64,000 nucleotides of DNA from Xylanibacter ruminicola Ga6B6 (GTDB lineage Bacteria > Bacteroidota > Bacteroidia > Bacteroidales > Bacteroidaceae), in assembly GCF_000687715.1 (NCBI RefSeq), contig NZ_JHXD01000017.1, forward strand, positions 21,327-85,326, given 5' to 3'. Shown here one piece after another: positions 26,405 to 33,797 of the stretch. The notes below the pieces were generated by a model. The model had not been told where the DNA came from, did no database searches, and saw only the letters and a list, made by a program, of their open reading frames with translations. Made by a program: the position numbers and the translations under genes. The first letter of the stretch is position 1, and every line of letters begins with the position of its first letter.

Positions 26405-26412
26405 TACCTTTG
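26405..26412 (+). promoter_or_regulatory. -7 box of the DUF2023/flavodoxin operon
   Basis: TACCTTTG, 24 bases before the ATG at 26437. It excludes the longer upstream frame starting near 26335. Confidence 0.65.
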
Positions 26413-26436
26413 CACCGTCGAATTAAAAGTATAACA

Positions 26437-26811
26437 ATGAGAACAGAAAGAAACATCCCAACGGAACTCAAAGTACTGATGAACCACATCTACGAGCTGA
26501 ATAAAGGCGTGCGCCAGATGGTACTGTTTACCTGCAATAAAAAGTATGGTAACCAGGCTGTTGAACGATTGGAAAGCCAAGGCATACCCTACGTGCTGCA
26601 GCCTGCAGGTCAGCAGAACCTGAACGTTTACTTTGGGCGTCGCGAATGTCTGGATGCCATCCGACTCATTGTTACCCGTCCGTTGAACCAACTTACACCT
26701 GAAGAGGATTTTATTCTTGGTGCTATGTTGGGGTACGACATCTGTGCCCAGTGCGAGCGCTATTGCAAACGTAAAGGACAATGCGACGGAAACTGCAAAT
26801 GTAAGAATTAA
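26437..26811 (+). CDS. DUF2023-family protein
   Basis: 124 residues from MRTERNIP. The central part (LKVLMNHIYELNKGVRQMVLFT, then YFGRRECLDAI and EDFILGAMLGYD) matches DUF2023, a family almost always next to flavodoxin in Bacteroidetes. The C-terminus is Cys-rich (CAQCERYCKRKGQCDGNCKC) and could bind a metal or iron-sulfur cluster. A role as flavodoxin partner under iron limitation is inferred from context. Confidence 0.85.
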   Translation: MRTERNIPTELKVLMNHIYELNKGVRQMVLFTCNKKYGNQAVERLESQGIPYVLQPAGQQNLNVYFGRRECLDAIRLIVTRPLNQLTPEEDFILGAMLGYDICAQCERYCKRKGQCDGNCKCKN

Positions 26812-26835
26812 ACCACATAATGATAATATAAAGTA

Positions 26836-27330
26836 ATGAATTCAACTATTGTAATTTATGGTTCCTCTACAGGAACATGCGAGGCCATCGCAGAGAAGAT
26901 TGCCTCGAAACTGGGCTGCGAAGCCTTGAATGTACAGGATCTTTCGGCCGAAACCGTTGCCGCCAACCAGAATCTGATCTTAGGTACCTCTACCTGGGGA
27001 GCTGGCGAACTGCAGGACGATTGGTACGACGGTTTGAAGACCTTGCAGGGTGCCGACCTAAGCGGCAAAACTATCGCCATCTTTGGTTGTGGCGACTGTT
27101 CTACCTATAGTGATACCTTTGTAGGTGGTATGGGTGAGCTCTACAACGGCATCAAAGACAGCGGTGCTAACTTTATTGGTAGTGTTGAAACTGATGGTTA
27201 CACTTTCGACGATTCTGAAGCTGTTATCGATGGTAAGTTTATTGGCCTGCCTCTCGACGACATCAATGAGGACGACCAGACCGATACACGTATCGATGCC
27301 TGGTTGGCAGCTATTACTCCAAGTCTTTAA
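26836..27330 (+). CDS. fldA: Flavodoxin
   Basis: 164 residues. The FMN phosphate loop is intact (GSSTGTCEAIA, residues 9-19), with the isoalloxazine loops STWGAGELQDDW and GCGDCSTYSDTF. It is a long-chain flavodoxin acting as a low-potential electron carrier that replaces ferredoxin when iron is scarce. It lies 24 bp after the DUF2023 gene and ends in a good terminator. Confidence 0.95.
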   Translation: MNSTIVIYGSSTGTCEAIAEKIASKLGCEALNVQDLSAETVAANQNLILGTSTWGAGELQDDWYDGLKTLQGADLSGKTIAIFGCGDCSTYSDTFVGGMGELYNGIKDSGANFIGSVETDGYTFDDSEAVIDGKFIGLPLDDINEDDQTDTRIDAWLAAITPSL

Positions 27331-27373
27331 TCACAGGTGTAAATTTATAAATAAGTATTTGTTTAGTTAGGGT

Positions 27374-27413
27374 AAAGGTGGCTAGTCGAGACGACCAGCC
27401 ACCTTTCTATTTT
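27374..27413 (+). terminator. Rho-independent terminator after flavodoxin
   Basis: AAAGGTGGCT (27374-27383) pairs with AGCCACCTTT (27397-27406); inside, GTC pairs with GAC. It is followed by CTATTTT. Confidence 0.85.
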
Positions 27414-27455
27414 CAAAAAAAAGACTAATAACAGGCCATTATCCGTTTTTTTTCG

Positions 27456-27463
27456 TATCTTTG
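27456..27463 (+). promoter_or_regulatory. -7 box of the nucleoside-hydrolase-like gene
   Basis: TATCTTTG, 18 bases before the ATG at 27482. Confidence 0.6.
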
Positions 27464-27481
27464 CGGCACAAATTAACAATC

Positions 27482-28876
27482 ATGATAATGCTAAGAATAA
27501 TTATTTGCCTGCTGGCTATGATGGGAGCTCTTTCGCTCCAAGCAGAAAACAAAGAATTAAAACCACGACTTGTGGTGTGTACAGACATTGCACCTGCTGA
27601 TGTGGAACCCGACGATATGGAGTCGATGGTACGACTGATGGCCTATGCCGACCAATTTGAAATAGAAGCATTGATTACATCAGTAGGTTGGAACTGCGAT
27701 CCCTATCCTACAGAATGGGCACAGTATCTGCAACGGGTAATTGAGGCTTACAGACAGGATGTGCCGAAGCTGATGCAACGTTCGAAGCAGAAGAATTTCT
27801 TAGCATTTGATAAAGAAAGAAAACAACAGTACATAGGATACTGGCCAAGTGCCGACTATTTGAAGAGCCGTGCGGTAATGGGTAGTATTCACGGTGGCAT
27901 CAAATCCATTGGTGCTGATAACGATTCACCTGGTAGCGAACTGCTGATACAACTTGCCGACGAAGACGACCCACGCCCAATCTATGTAGCCGCTTGGGGT
28001 GGCGCCAACACATTGGCACAAGCCATCTGGCGGGTTAAACAAACACGTTCTGCTGAGGCCTTAAAGCTGTTTTTACATAAGTTCCGTATCTACACCATTA
28101 CCGACCAAGACATGCATTACAATATGCGTATGAATCGTAGTTACAGTTCGCACATGTGGCTACGTAAGGAGTTTGCCGACGACTTGCTGTTTGTGTGGGA
28201 TGAAGGCACATGGCAGGAACAGTGTGAACTTGGCAAACGCTATTGGCAACAGCACAAGGACCATATACAAGGCCGAGGGGCGTTAGGCAACGAGTATCCT
28301 ACCTACAAATGGGGAGTTGAGGGAGATACGCCAAGTTTCCTGTATGTCATGCCAAATGGGTTGAACAATCCCGACGATCCACATCAAGCCGGTTGGGCAG
28401 GCTATCATGAGCATGGACTCTGTGCCGACTCGATTACCACCGCCTGGACCAGTTGGCAGGAGCCGCTGCGTAGCATCAGTATAGAGTATAAGCAGCGTTT
28501 CTACCCCGATGAGCTTAACGATTTCATGGCACGTATGCAGTGGGCTGCCGAGGGGCATGGCAATCATAATCCTCGAGTTATCATAAACAACAACACAGGT
28601 ATTTTGCCCATTCATATCACAGCTAAAGCGGGTGATACAATACGCCTTGATGCCTCATCATCGCAGGATAGTGATGGCGACAACCTGCAATTCTTATGGT
28701 GGCAGCAGCCTGAGATAGGACGAACAAAGGTGACTATCTCCCAGTCAACCCAGAAGACAGCCACCATACATATCCCTGCAGATACTGCAAACGACACGAT
28801 TCACATTATTTGCGAAGTACACGACGACGGTCCCTTTCATCTGGTAGCCTATCGCCGCATCATTATTTCTATATAG
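27482..28876 (+). CDS. Exported DUF1593 nucleoside-hydrolase-like protein (Sde182-type)
   Basis: 464 residues from MIMLRII (MLRII at 27488 is also possible); signal ends about residue 22. The DUF1593 N-terminal domain shows VVCTDIAPADVEPDDMESMVRLM and AWGGANTLAQAIW, the metal-binding Asp-rich layout of nucleoside-hydrolase relatives. The C-terminal 90 residues form an Ig/cadherin-like domain (LDASSSQDSDGDNLQFLWW). Relatives are annotated as cellulose-binding proteins or glycoside-releasing enzymes; the substrate is unknown. It is monocistronic and convergent with the riboswitch unit. Confidence 0.85.
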   Translation: MIMLRIIICLLAMMGALSLQAENKELKPRLVVCTDIAPADVEPDDMESMVRLMAYADQFEIEALITSVGWNCDPYPTEWAQYLQRVIEAYRQDVPKLMQRSKQKNFLAFDKERKQQYIGYWPSADYLKSRAVMGSIHGGIKSIGADNDSPGSELLIQLADEDDPRPIYVAAWGGANTLAQAIWRVKQTRSAEALKLFLHKFRIYTITDQDMHYNMRMNRSYSSHMWLRKEFADDLLFVWDEGTWQEQCELGKRYWQQHKDHIQGRGALGNEYPTYKWGVEGDTPSFLYVMPNGLNNPDDPHQAGWAGYHEHGLCADSITTAWTSWQEPLRSISIEYKQRFYPDELNDFMARMQWAAEGHGNHNPRVIINNNTGILPIHITAKAGDTIRLDASSSQDSDGDNLQFLWWQQPEIGRTKVTISQSTQKTATIHIPADTANDTIHIICEVHDDGPFHLVAYRRIIISI

Positions 28877-28879
28877 CCA

Positions 28880-28969
28880 CTAAACTTTGTGGTTATAGTG
28901 TCTGATAAGACACGCTACACCAATGGTTGCGAGCAAAAATTCCAAAGCTACTACTAAAATGTATACCAT
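28880..28969 (-). CDS. Possible 29-residue single-pass membrane peptide
   Basis: A small frame ten bases downstream of the flavodoxin-like gene encodes MVYILVVALEFLLATIGV then CLIRHYNHKV: one hydrophobic span and a basic tail, i.e. a predicted inner-membrane peptide. If real it would be co-transcribed under the cobalamin riboswitch. There is no clear ribosome binding site, so support is limited to composition and position. Confidence 0.35.
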   Translation of the reverse strand: MVYILVVALEFLLATIGVACLIRHYNHKV

Positions 28970-28979
28970 AGTAATTTGA

Positions 28980-29375
28980 TTATAAATTAGGTGAAACAGA
29001 ACATATCCAATTTTCGAGATTGCATTGGGGCGTTTCAGCATATAGCTGTTCGCCAACAATGTGCGCATGGCGTTCACGCAGTTCATGGCAAATTTTATCT
29101 GCATCATGATTCAGTTTGTTACCTAATGCCACTAACACGGCAAAGTTCTTTCCACTTAGGCTAGCACCACGCAGCGTTTGACAAGCCCATTGCCAATGGG
29201 GAGTCATACTCCCATCAGCCATAAACTCTAATGCAAGAACAAAACTCTGGCAGTTTTCTATCTGCCTGTTGTTAATACTCTGTACGCTGATAGTTTCAGC
29301 GCCAAGCTTGTCGGCTATTTCTTCAGCAATAGCCTGACAACTGTCGTATACCACGACGATTGATTCATGTTTCAT
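28980..29375 (-). CDS. Flavodoxin-like protein lacking the FMN phosphate loop
   Basis: 131 residues from MKHESIVVVY. It aligns with the nearby flavodoxin over its whole length (IVVVYDS-CQAIAEEIADKL against IVIYGSSTGTCEAIAEKIASKL; LRGASLSGKNFAVL against LQGADLSGKTIAIF), but three residues of the phosphate loop are deleted and the flavin loops are altered. FMN binding is therefore doubtful. A cobalamin riboswitch upstream indicates a B12-related role, for example as a partner in cobalamin reduction or transport. The longer upstream frame lies inside the riboswitch and is rejected. Confidence 0.75.
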   Translation of the reverse strand: MKHESIVVVYDSCQAIAEEIADKLGAETISVQSINNRQIENCQSFVLALEFMADGSMTPHWQWACQTLRGASLSGKNFAVLVALGNKLNHDADKICHELRERHAHIVGEQLYAETPQCNLENWICSVSPNL

Positions 29376-29429
29376 ACCCACAAAAATTAAGTTGCGCCTC
29401 ACACCCTTACATCGAGAGCATTTAGCAAA

Positions 29430-29654
29430 TACCGAAAAAGGCTGGTCTTCAGACTTTCCTCCACTCCCAAGCGCCTTCTCACCCAAACGGGCAATGGCAT
29501 TGATGCTTAGGAGCCATAATGGAGTTCACTGCTGCGGGACAGTCGGAGATTCTCACTCACATTCCCAATTAATCGCGGCTAAGCGAACCTTTACGGGTGA
29601 AGGTCGAGGCTATGCCTCAACGTTCACGTTAAGTCGAGGCGTAGCCTCAACTTT
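29430..29654 (-). ncRNA. Cobalamin riboswitch
   Basis: Read on the minus strand, the leader contains the conserved core GGGAATGTGAGTGAGAATCT, then ACTGTCCCGCAGCAGTGA, and the B12 box AGTCTGAAGACCAGCC (about 29441-29457), in the correct order. Two GAGGC-loop-GCCTC hairpins lie near the 5' end. The -7 box TATATTTG is at 29668-29661, so transcription should start near 29654. It controls the flavodoxin-like gene at 28980-29375 and possibly the small membrane peptide. Confidence 0.92.
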
Positions 29655-29719
29655 CTGCTGCAAATATACAACATTATTCTTATACACCAAACAAAAAAAC
29701 AAAAATAATTTGTTTAATC

Positions 29720-29884
29720 AAAAAAAAGGCCCCAGGCCTTCTATCCGTTAGCGAGATAGTTGGCCTGGGGCACGTTTGGCAGTTAACGCTTCGTTCCATT
29801 ACGCACTGCCCTTCATTGTCAAAAGGATATTGATCATTAGGTTATATCTATTACTTAAAAAAAAGAAAGAGCGATTAAATTTTC
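29720..29884 (-). ncRNA. Candidate small RNA or terminated leader, AraC-box regulated
   Basis: A minus-strand transcript is predicted from the -7 box TACCTTTG (29898-29891) to a very strong terminator: GCCCCAGGCC (29771-29762) pairing with GGCCTGGGGC (29738-29729) and followed by eight T. The internal loop adds CTATC/GATAG pairing. A second hairpin GGCAGT/ACTGCC precedes it. The length is about 165 nt. It contains one minimal frame (29799-29837) but no normal gene. Upstream are two AGACnAATTGTCGGA boxes identical in spacing to those of the phosphatase operon. Confidence 0.65.
29799..29837 (-). CDS. Possible 12-residue leader peptide MINILLTMKGSA
   Basis: A short frame inside the candidate small RNA, ending in the first hairpin just before the terminator, as leader peptides of attenuators do. 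No ribosome binding site is evident and no codon run is striking, so it may be accidental. Confidence 0.2.
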   Translation of the reverse strand: MINILLTMKGSA

Positions 29885-29890
29885 TGGTTG

Positions 29891-30005
29891 CAAAGGTAAG
29901 GCAAAAAAACTAATTCCACAAGGGGTTAGACAAATTGTCGGATGGTTTCAGACGAATTGTCGGACAATTTAGACAGTTTATCGGACGAAATGACAATCCG
30001 TCGAA
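29891..30005. promoter_or_regulatory. AraC-type operator array and small-RNA promoter
   Basis: Direct repeats AGACAAATTGTCGGA (29928-29942), AGACGAATTGTCGGA (29950-29964), AGACAGTTTATCGGA (29971-29985) and a weaker copy (29991-30005) recur every 20-22 bp, i.e. on one face of the helix. The first lies 29 bp from the minus-strand -7 box (29898-29891), with TAGTTTTTTTG between. The layout matches the promoter at 31991-32064 and lies upstream of the regulator gene, so autoregulation is also possible. Confidence 0.75.
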
Positions 30006-30098
30006 CAAATTATACAGTTTTTCACACTTTACATCAAGAAAATGATAGTAAAAACAACAATAAAACTACATTTTGTTTTTTAGTTTTAAATAATTGTG

Positions 30099-30106
30099 TA
30101 TATTTG
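30099..30106 (+). promoter_or_regulatory. -7 box of the TPR-AraC regulator gene
   Basis: TATATTTG, 19 bases before the ATG at 30126. Confidence 0.6.
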
Positions 30107-30125
30107 CACCTGCAAACTATTTATG

Positions 30126-31976
30126 ATGAGAAAATTTAGATCTATATATATAATAGGTGTAATAATCACCCTTACCATGCTCACAGCTTGTGGTGGTAAG
30201 GGCAGTGAAAAACAGAGCAATTTTCCCACAAAGAGGATTTCTACACGTGGCGACAGCATTGCACTGGCTGCCAGGTTTACAGGCGACTTTGAGCATTTCC
30301 TGACTGTTACCGATAGTCTGGCTGCCGTTGGCGAACTCTCGCCAATACGTGCCGATGGCTATCGTGGCGTAGCTTATTTTCAGATGGGACAGATGGAAAA
30401 GTGCATTGAGTGCTTCCGTCGTGTAGTGGCCATCGAGAATCCTCCTGCCGAGGATTTCTGGGATTATATCCATGCCGGAACCAACCTCGTTATCATGCTT
30501 ACAACCGATCGCGACTACGATAATGCCATGCGTACCGCCCTCCGCCTGATTGATAAGCTAAAGCAGGTAGACACTCCATACCGTCCTGGCGAATTGCAGA
30601 CGCTTTACTTGAGTCTTGGCGACACACAGATGATGCTTGAACGGCATAAAGAGGCTGCCCAAAGCTACGACGAAGCTTATAAGTGGGTATTACAAACGCA
30701 AAACGATTCTACAAACCGTCCGATAGCAGCCAGCATTGAGACCCTCGAGAATATCGCCGTTACACATCTCCATCATAAAATGGACGAGGCAGGCATATGG
30801 GTTGACCGTATGGACTCACTGGTTACCATCTACGAGCAGCAACCCAAACCAATTGAGAAAGAGGTAAAAACACTGCGTGCCTTGGTATATCTGCACCGTG
30901 CACAGGTATGCCAAATGCGCGGAAAAGTGGTCGATGCCTACCGCTATTATGCCGACTATTCAAGTACCGACTTTGGCCAGAGTATTGAAGGTCGCATCAA
31001 TGGCTGCGATTATCTGGTCGCAGCCCATCGCTATTCCGAGGCTTCGGATAACTATACGCATTTAGACCAGTTTATTAAGGACTGGGGCTATGATTACGAC
31101 TTGGAGACCATTGGCAGAAACCTACTACCCAAGTTGCGCGCTAACTATAATGCTGGCCGAAAGGACTCTGCCCTTCGTGTAGCCATGCAGATAGCCGAGG
31201 TTTACGACTCGGCCCTTGTTTGCCAGAAGCGTAGCGAATCTGCCGAACTGGCCACCATCTACGACACACAAGGCAAAGAGCGTCAAATAGCAGAGCAACG
31301 CGCCCAGAACCGATTCGTAACAACCATCAGCATTGCCGTCACAACAGCAGCACTACTTATTCTGGCCTTCGGTCTCTATACCTTCCTACAGTGGCGCATC
31401 ACCCAGCGACGTAACCGCATTCTAGCCCAACAGATTACTCAGGCCGTAGAGTATAAGGAAAAATATAGGGAACTGAAAGCCGCCACCCGCGCTGCCGAAA
31501 CAGCGAAAATTGTAGAAGCAACAAAAGCCCCAGAACCACCAATTGAGAAAGCACCAGAGCCTGTGGCTGTTACCGAGGTCGAAGTCCCCAAAAAGGAAAA
31601 CGTTGGAGCAAGCATCAGTATCTCCGACTGTACCACGATAACCGACGAACAGTTGTTCCTTTTCCTGCGGGATCTGATTGAAAACGAAAAACTGTTCCTA
31701 CAGCCCGACTTTGGCCGACAGTCACTTATCGATCGTACCGGTCTGTCGAAGGAACGTATTGGCGCCGCTTTCTCGCAGGGAAGCAATAGTGTTTCGTTAC
31801 CAGCCTACGTCCGCGAATTACGTCTCGATTATGCAGTATGTCTGATGAACAGCCAGCCCGAATTGAACGTTGAGCAGGTAAGTCAGGCCAGTGGATTTAC
31901 CAGCGCCGACACCTTTACCCGTAATTTCCGCACCAAATATGGCATGACGCCAACTACCTATAAACAAACCATTTAG
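30126..31976 (+). CDS. Membrane-spanning TPR sensor with AraC-type DNA-binding domain
   Basis: 616 residues from MRKFRSIYII. The N-terminus looks like a lipoprotein signal (MLTAC, C22). Helical TPR-like repeats fill about 45-390 (GYRGVAYFQMGQMEKCIECF, TLYLSLGDTQMMLERHKEAA), then a single membrane span (about 398-418), a coiled-coil/Pro-Glu-rich linker, and an AraC-type HTH (LDYAVCLMNSQPELNVEQVS, then GFTSADTFTRNFRTKYGMTP). This is a one-protein sensor with a periplasmic TPR part and a cytoplasmic DNA-binding part. Its gene is flanked on both sides by matching operator pairs, its probable targets. Confidence 0.88.
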   Translation: MRKFRSIYIIGVIITLTMLTACGGKGSEKQSNFPTKRISTRGDSIALAARFTGDFEHFLTVTDSLAAVGELSPIRADGYRGVAYFQMGQMEKCIECFRRVVAIENPPAEDFWDYIHAGTNLVIMLTTDRDYDNAMRTALRLIDKLKQVDTPYRPGELQTLYLSLGDTQMMLERHKEAAQSYDEAYKWVLQTQNDSTNRPIAASIETLENIAVTHLHHKMDEAGIWVDRMDSLVTIYEQQPKPIEKEVKTLRALVYLHRAQVCQMRGKVVDAYRYYADYSSTDFGQSIEGRINGCDYLVAAHRYSEASDNYTHLDQFIKDWGYDYDLETIGRNLLPKLRANYNAGRKDSALRVAMQIAEVYDSALVCQKRSESAELATIYDTQGKERQIAEQRAQNRFVTTISIAVTTAALLILAFGLYTFLQWRITQRRNRILAQQITQAVEYKEKYRELKAATRAAETAKIVEATKAPEPPIEKAPEPVAVTEVEVPKKENVGASISISDCTTITDEQLFLFLRDLIENEKLFLQPDFGRQSLIDRTGLSKERIGAAFSQGSNSVSLPAYVRELRLDYAVCLMNSQPELNVEQVSQASGFTSADTFTRNFRTKYGMTPTTYKQTI

Positions 31977-31990
31977 CACGAATAATAACA

Positions 31991-32064
31991 TCCGACCATT
32001 TGTCTGAAACCATCCGACTATTTGTCTGTGCTCTTGTGGATATAGTTTTTTTGTTCTATCTTTG
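31991..32064 (+). promoter_or_regulatory. AraC-type operator pair and promoter of the small-peptide/phosphatase operon
   Basis: Boxes TCCGACCATTTGTCT (31991-32005) and TCCGACTATTTGTCT (32013-32027) are 22 bp apart. The second lies 29 bp before the -7 box TATCTTTG (32057-32064), with CTTGTGG and TAGTTTTTTTG between. The order, spacing and interbox GAAACCA are the same as at the small-RNA promoter at 29964-29891. Confidence 0.78.
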
Positions 32065-32096
32065 CACTAGAAATTAAAAATAAAAGTTATAAAAGT

Positions 32097-32198
32097 ATGG
32101 AAACAAATCTAATTATCCTGATGGCATTCGCATTAATAGTGTTAGCAATGATTGTAAGATTGTGGGTACTCGACATGAGCCACAATGGAAAACTGTAA
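32097..32198 (+). CDS. 33-residue membrane peptide 1
   Basis: Encodes METNLIILMAFALIVLAMIV then RLWVLDMSHNGKL: one transmembrane span and a short polar tail. It starts 32 bases after the -7 box, so it is the first gene of the operon. The next gene encodes a paralogue with the same layout and the shared tail V-L-D-M-(S/T)-x-N. Too short for most gene finders; conservation between the two copies is the main support. Confidence 0.65.
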   Translation: METNLIILMAFALIVLAMIVRLWVLDMSHNGKL

Positions 32199-32209
32199 TG
32201 GTATAAAAC

Positions 32210-32305
32210 ATGGAAATAGCGCTGATAGTTCTGTTAGTCGTCGCCGTGGTATTATTTATCCTGGTGGTAAAAATGTTGGTGCTCGACATGACTAACAATG
32301 AATAA
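32210..32305 (+). CDS. 31-residue membrane peptide 2
   Basis: Encodes MEIALIVLLVVAVVLFILVV then KMLVLDMTNNE, similar to the preceding peptide (ME, hydrophobic span, VLDM, Asn-rich end). It starts 11 bases after the first peptide and ends 16 bases before the phosphatase ATG at 32322. A tandem duplication of a tiny membrane gene under AraC-type control suggests a regulator or assembly factor for a membrane or exported protein; this is inference. Confidence 0.65.
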   Translation: MEIALIVLLVVAVVLFILVVKMLVLDMTNNE

Positions 32306-32321
32306 TAATACTATAGTCAAG

Positions 32322-33731
32322 ATGAAAAAATTCTTTTTAATGGTAGTAGCTGCCATGACAGCAACAATCAATGCACAGGCACAGACAAAGCGATCGGTCG
32401 ACTTCAAAGCTAAGTATCAGCTGAAGGAGGTAGTAGTGATGAGTCGCCATAACATCCGCTCGCCATTGGTGTCGGGCGGTGCTACCTATATGCGAGTAAC
32501 GCCTTATGAATGGTTTAAGTGGACATCGCCAGGCAGTCAGTTATCACTGCGTGGCGGCGTGCTTGAAACAGAGATGGGACAGTTTTTCCGCAAATGGTTG
32601 GTAGGCGAAGGACTGCTGCCCGACAACTACCGTCCCGATGGCGACGATGTACTGTTCTATGCCAACTCTCGCCAGCGCACATTTGCCACAGCCAAGTATT
32701 TCTCTGCCGGATTCCTGCCCTTCGCCAACGTTGAGATTAAGCACAAGTACGAGGAGGACAAGATGGATCCCTTGTTTACGCCACAGTTCACAAAGATGAA
32801 CGATGCCTACCGTCAGCAGGTTCTCGCCGAGATAAACGCCATGCACAATGGTCCACAAGCATGGATGCAGTCTGTCCAGCCCACACTAACGCTAGTGGAG
32901 GAAATCATTGACATGGCGCACTCACCAGCAGCGCAGAACGACACAACACACTTCTGGTACGATGATACGCAGTTTACGTTAGAAAAGGGCGACGAACCGA
33001 AGATGACTGGCGGCTTTAAGTTGGCCAACAGCGTAGCCGACGCTCTGGTACTGCAATGCTACGAGAGCGAGAGCATGTCGGCCTTCGGCCATGAGTTAAC
33101 CCAGGAACAATGGCGAGCCATCTGCGGCATCAAGGAAGTGTACGACAATTTGCTCTTCACAACTCACAGTGCTGCAGTAAACCTGGCCTACCCGTTAGTA
33201 AGCCGTATCCGTGAAGAACTGCACCATGACGGACGTAAGTTCACGTTCCTCTGTGGTCACGACAGCAATCTGGCTAGCATCGGTGCAGCCTTACGTCTCG
33301 TATATCCAGAAACCGAGCAGGCTCTGGAACTTCATACCCCCATCGGTTCTAAACTCGTATTTGAGAAGTGGAGCAACGGTACAGATGAGTACGTTGCCAT
33401 CAATCTGGTATATCAGGCCGTCAGTCAGCTACAGAACCGCACATTGCTTTCTGTCGAAGAGCCGCCTATGATTCTCCCTGTCACCATCGAAGGACTGACG
33501 ACCAATAGTGATGGACTCTATCGTCTGTCAGATCTCGATGCCCGCATGGCCGAAACAATGACGGAATACGATGCCATCAAAGACACCGAGACTTCCGCCA
33601 TCCCAGCTCCTGCCACCACCATTCCCTCCGGCTCTGCCCGTTCCTACACACTCAGCGGAACCCTGGCTTCTAAAAGTTACCGAGGAATCGTTATCGAACA
33701 AGGCCATAAGACCGCAAGAACAAAATACTAG
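32322..33731 (+). CDS. Exported histidine acid phosphatase (Agp-like)
   Basis: 469 residues; signal ends about residue 21 (AQAQ). The active-site motif is SRHNIRSP (R42, H43), the RHNxRxP form seen in glucose-1-phosphatase Agp rather than the RHGxRxP of phytases, and the catalytic CGHDSN lies in the C-terminal half. The last 40 residues (YTLSGTLASKSYRGIVIEQG, HKTARTKY) form a short extension resembling Prevotella C-terminal sorting-type tails. It acts on a phosphomonoester outside the cytoplasm. The start at MKKFFLMV is chosen over an upstream ATG that overlaps the small peptide gene. Confidence 0.9.
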   Translation: MKKFFLMVVAAMTATINAQAQTKRSVDFKAKYQLKEVVVMSRHNIRSPLVSGGATYMRVTPYEWFKWTSPGSQLSLRGGVLETEMGQFFRKWLVGEGLLPDNYRPDGDDVLFYANSRQRTFATAKYFSAGFLPFANVEIKHKYEEDKMDPLFTPQFTKMNDAYRQQVLAEINAMHNGPQAWMQSVQPTLTLVEEIIDMAHSPAAQNDTTHFWYDDTQFTLEKGDEPKMTGGFKLANSVADALVLQCYESESMSAFGHELTQEQWRAICGIKEVYDNLLFTTHSAAVNLAYPLVSRIREELHHDGRKFTFLCGHDSNLASIGAALRLVYPETEQALELHTPIGSKLVFEKWSNGTDEYVAINLVYQAVSQLQNRTLLSVEEPPMILPVTIEGLTTNSDGLYRLSDLDARMAETMTEYDAIKDTETSAIPAPATTIPSGSARSYTLSGTLASKSYRGIVIEQGHKTARTKY

Positions 33732-33763
33732 TTTTTAAGTATTGCACACCCTACCAATAAGTA

Positions 33764-33771
33764 TTATCTTT
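33764..33771 (+). promoter_or_regulatory. -7 box of the TonB receptor/M16 operon
   Basis: TATCTTTG, 26 bases before the ATG at 33798. It gives the downstream operon its own promoter in addition to possible read-through from the phosphatase unit. Confidence 0.6.
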
Positions 33772-33797
33772 GCATTTGAATAAAATGATGTATTTGA

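Noticed and set aside
28880..29107. 75-codon frame covering the small membrane peptide and part of the flavodoxin-like gene
   Set aside because: The upstream 45 codons overlap the flavodoxin-like gene in another frame; only the last 29 codons look like a possible peptide.
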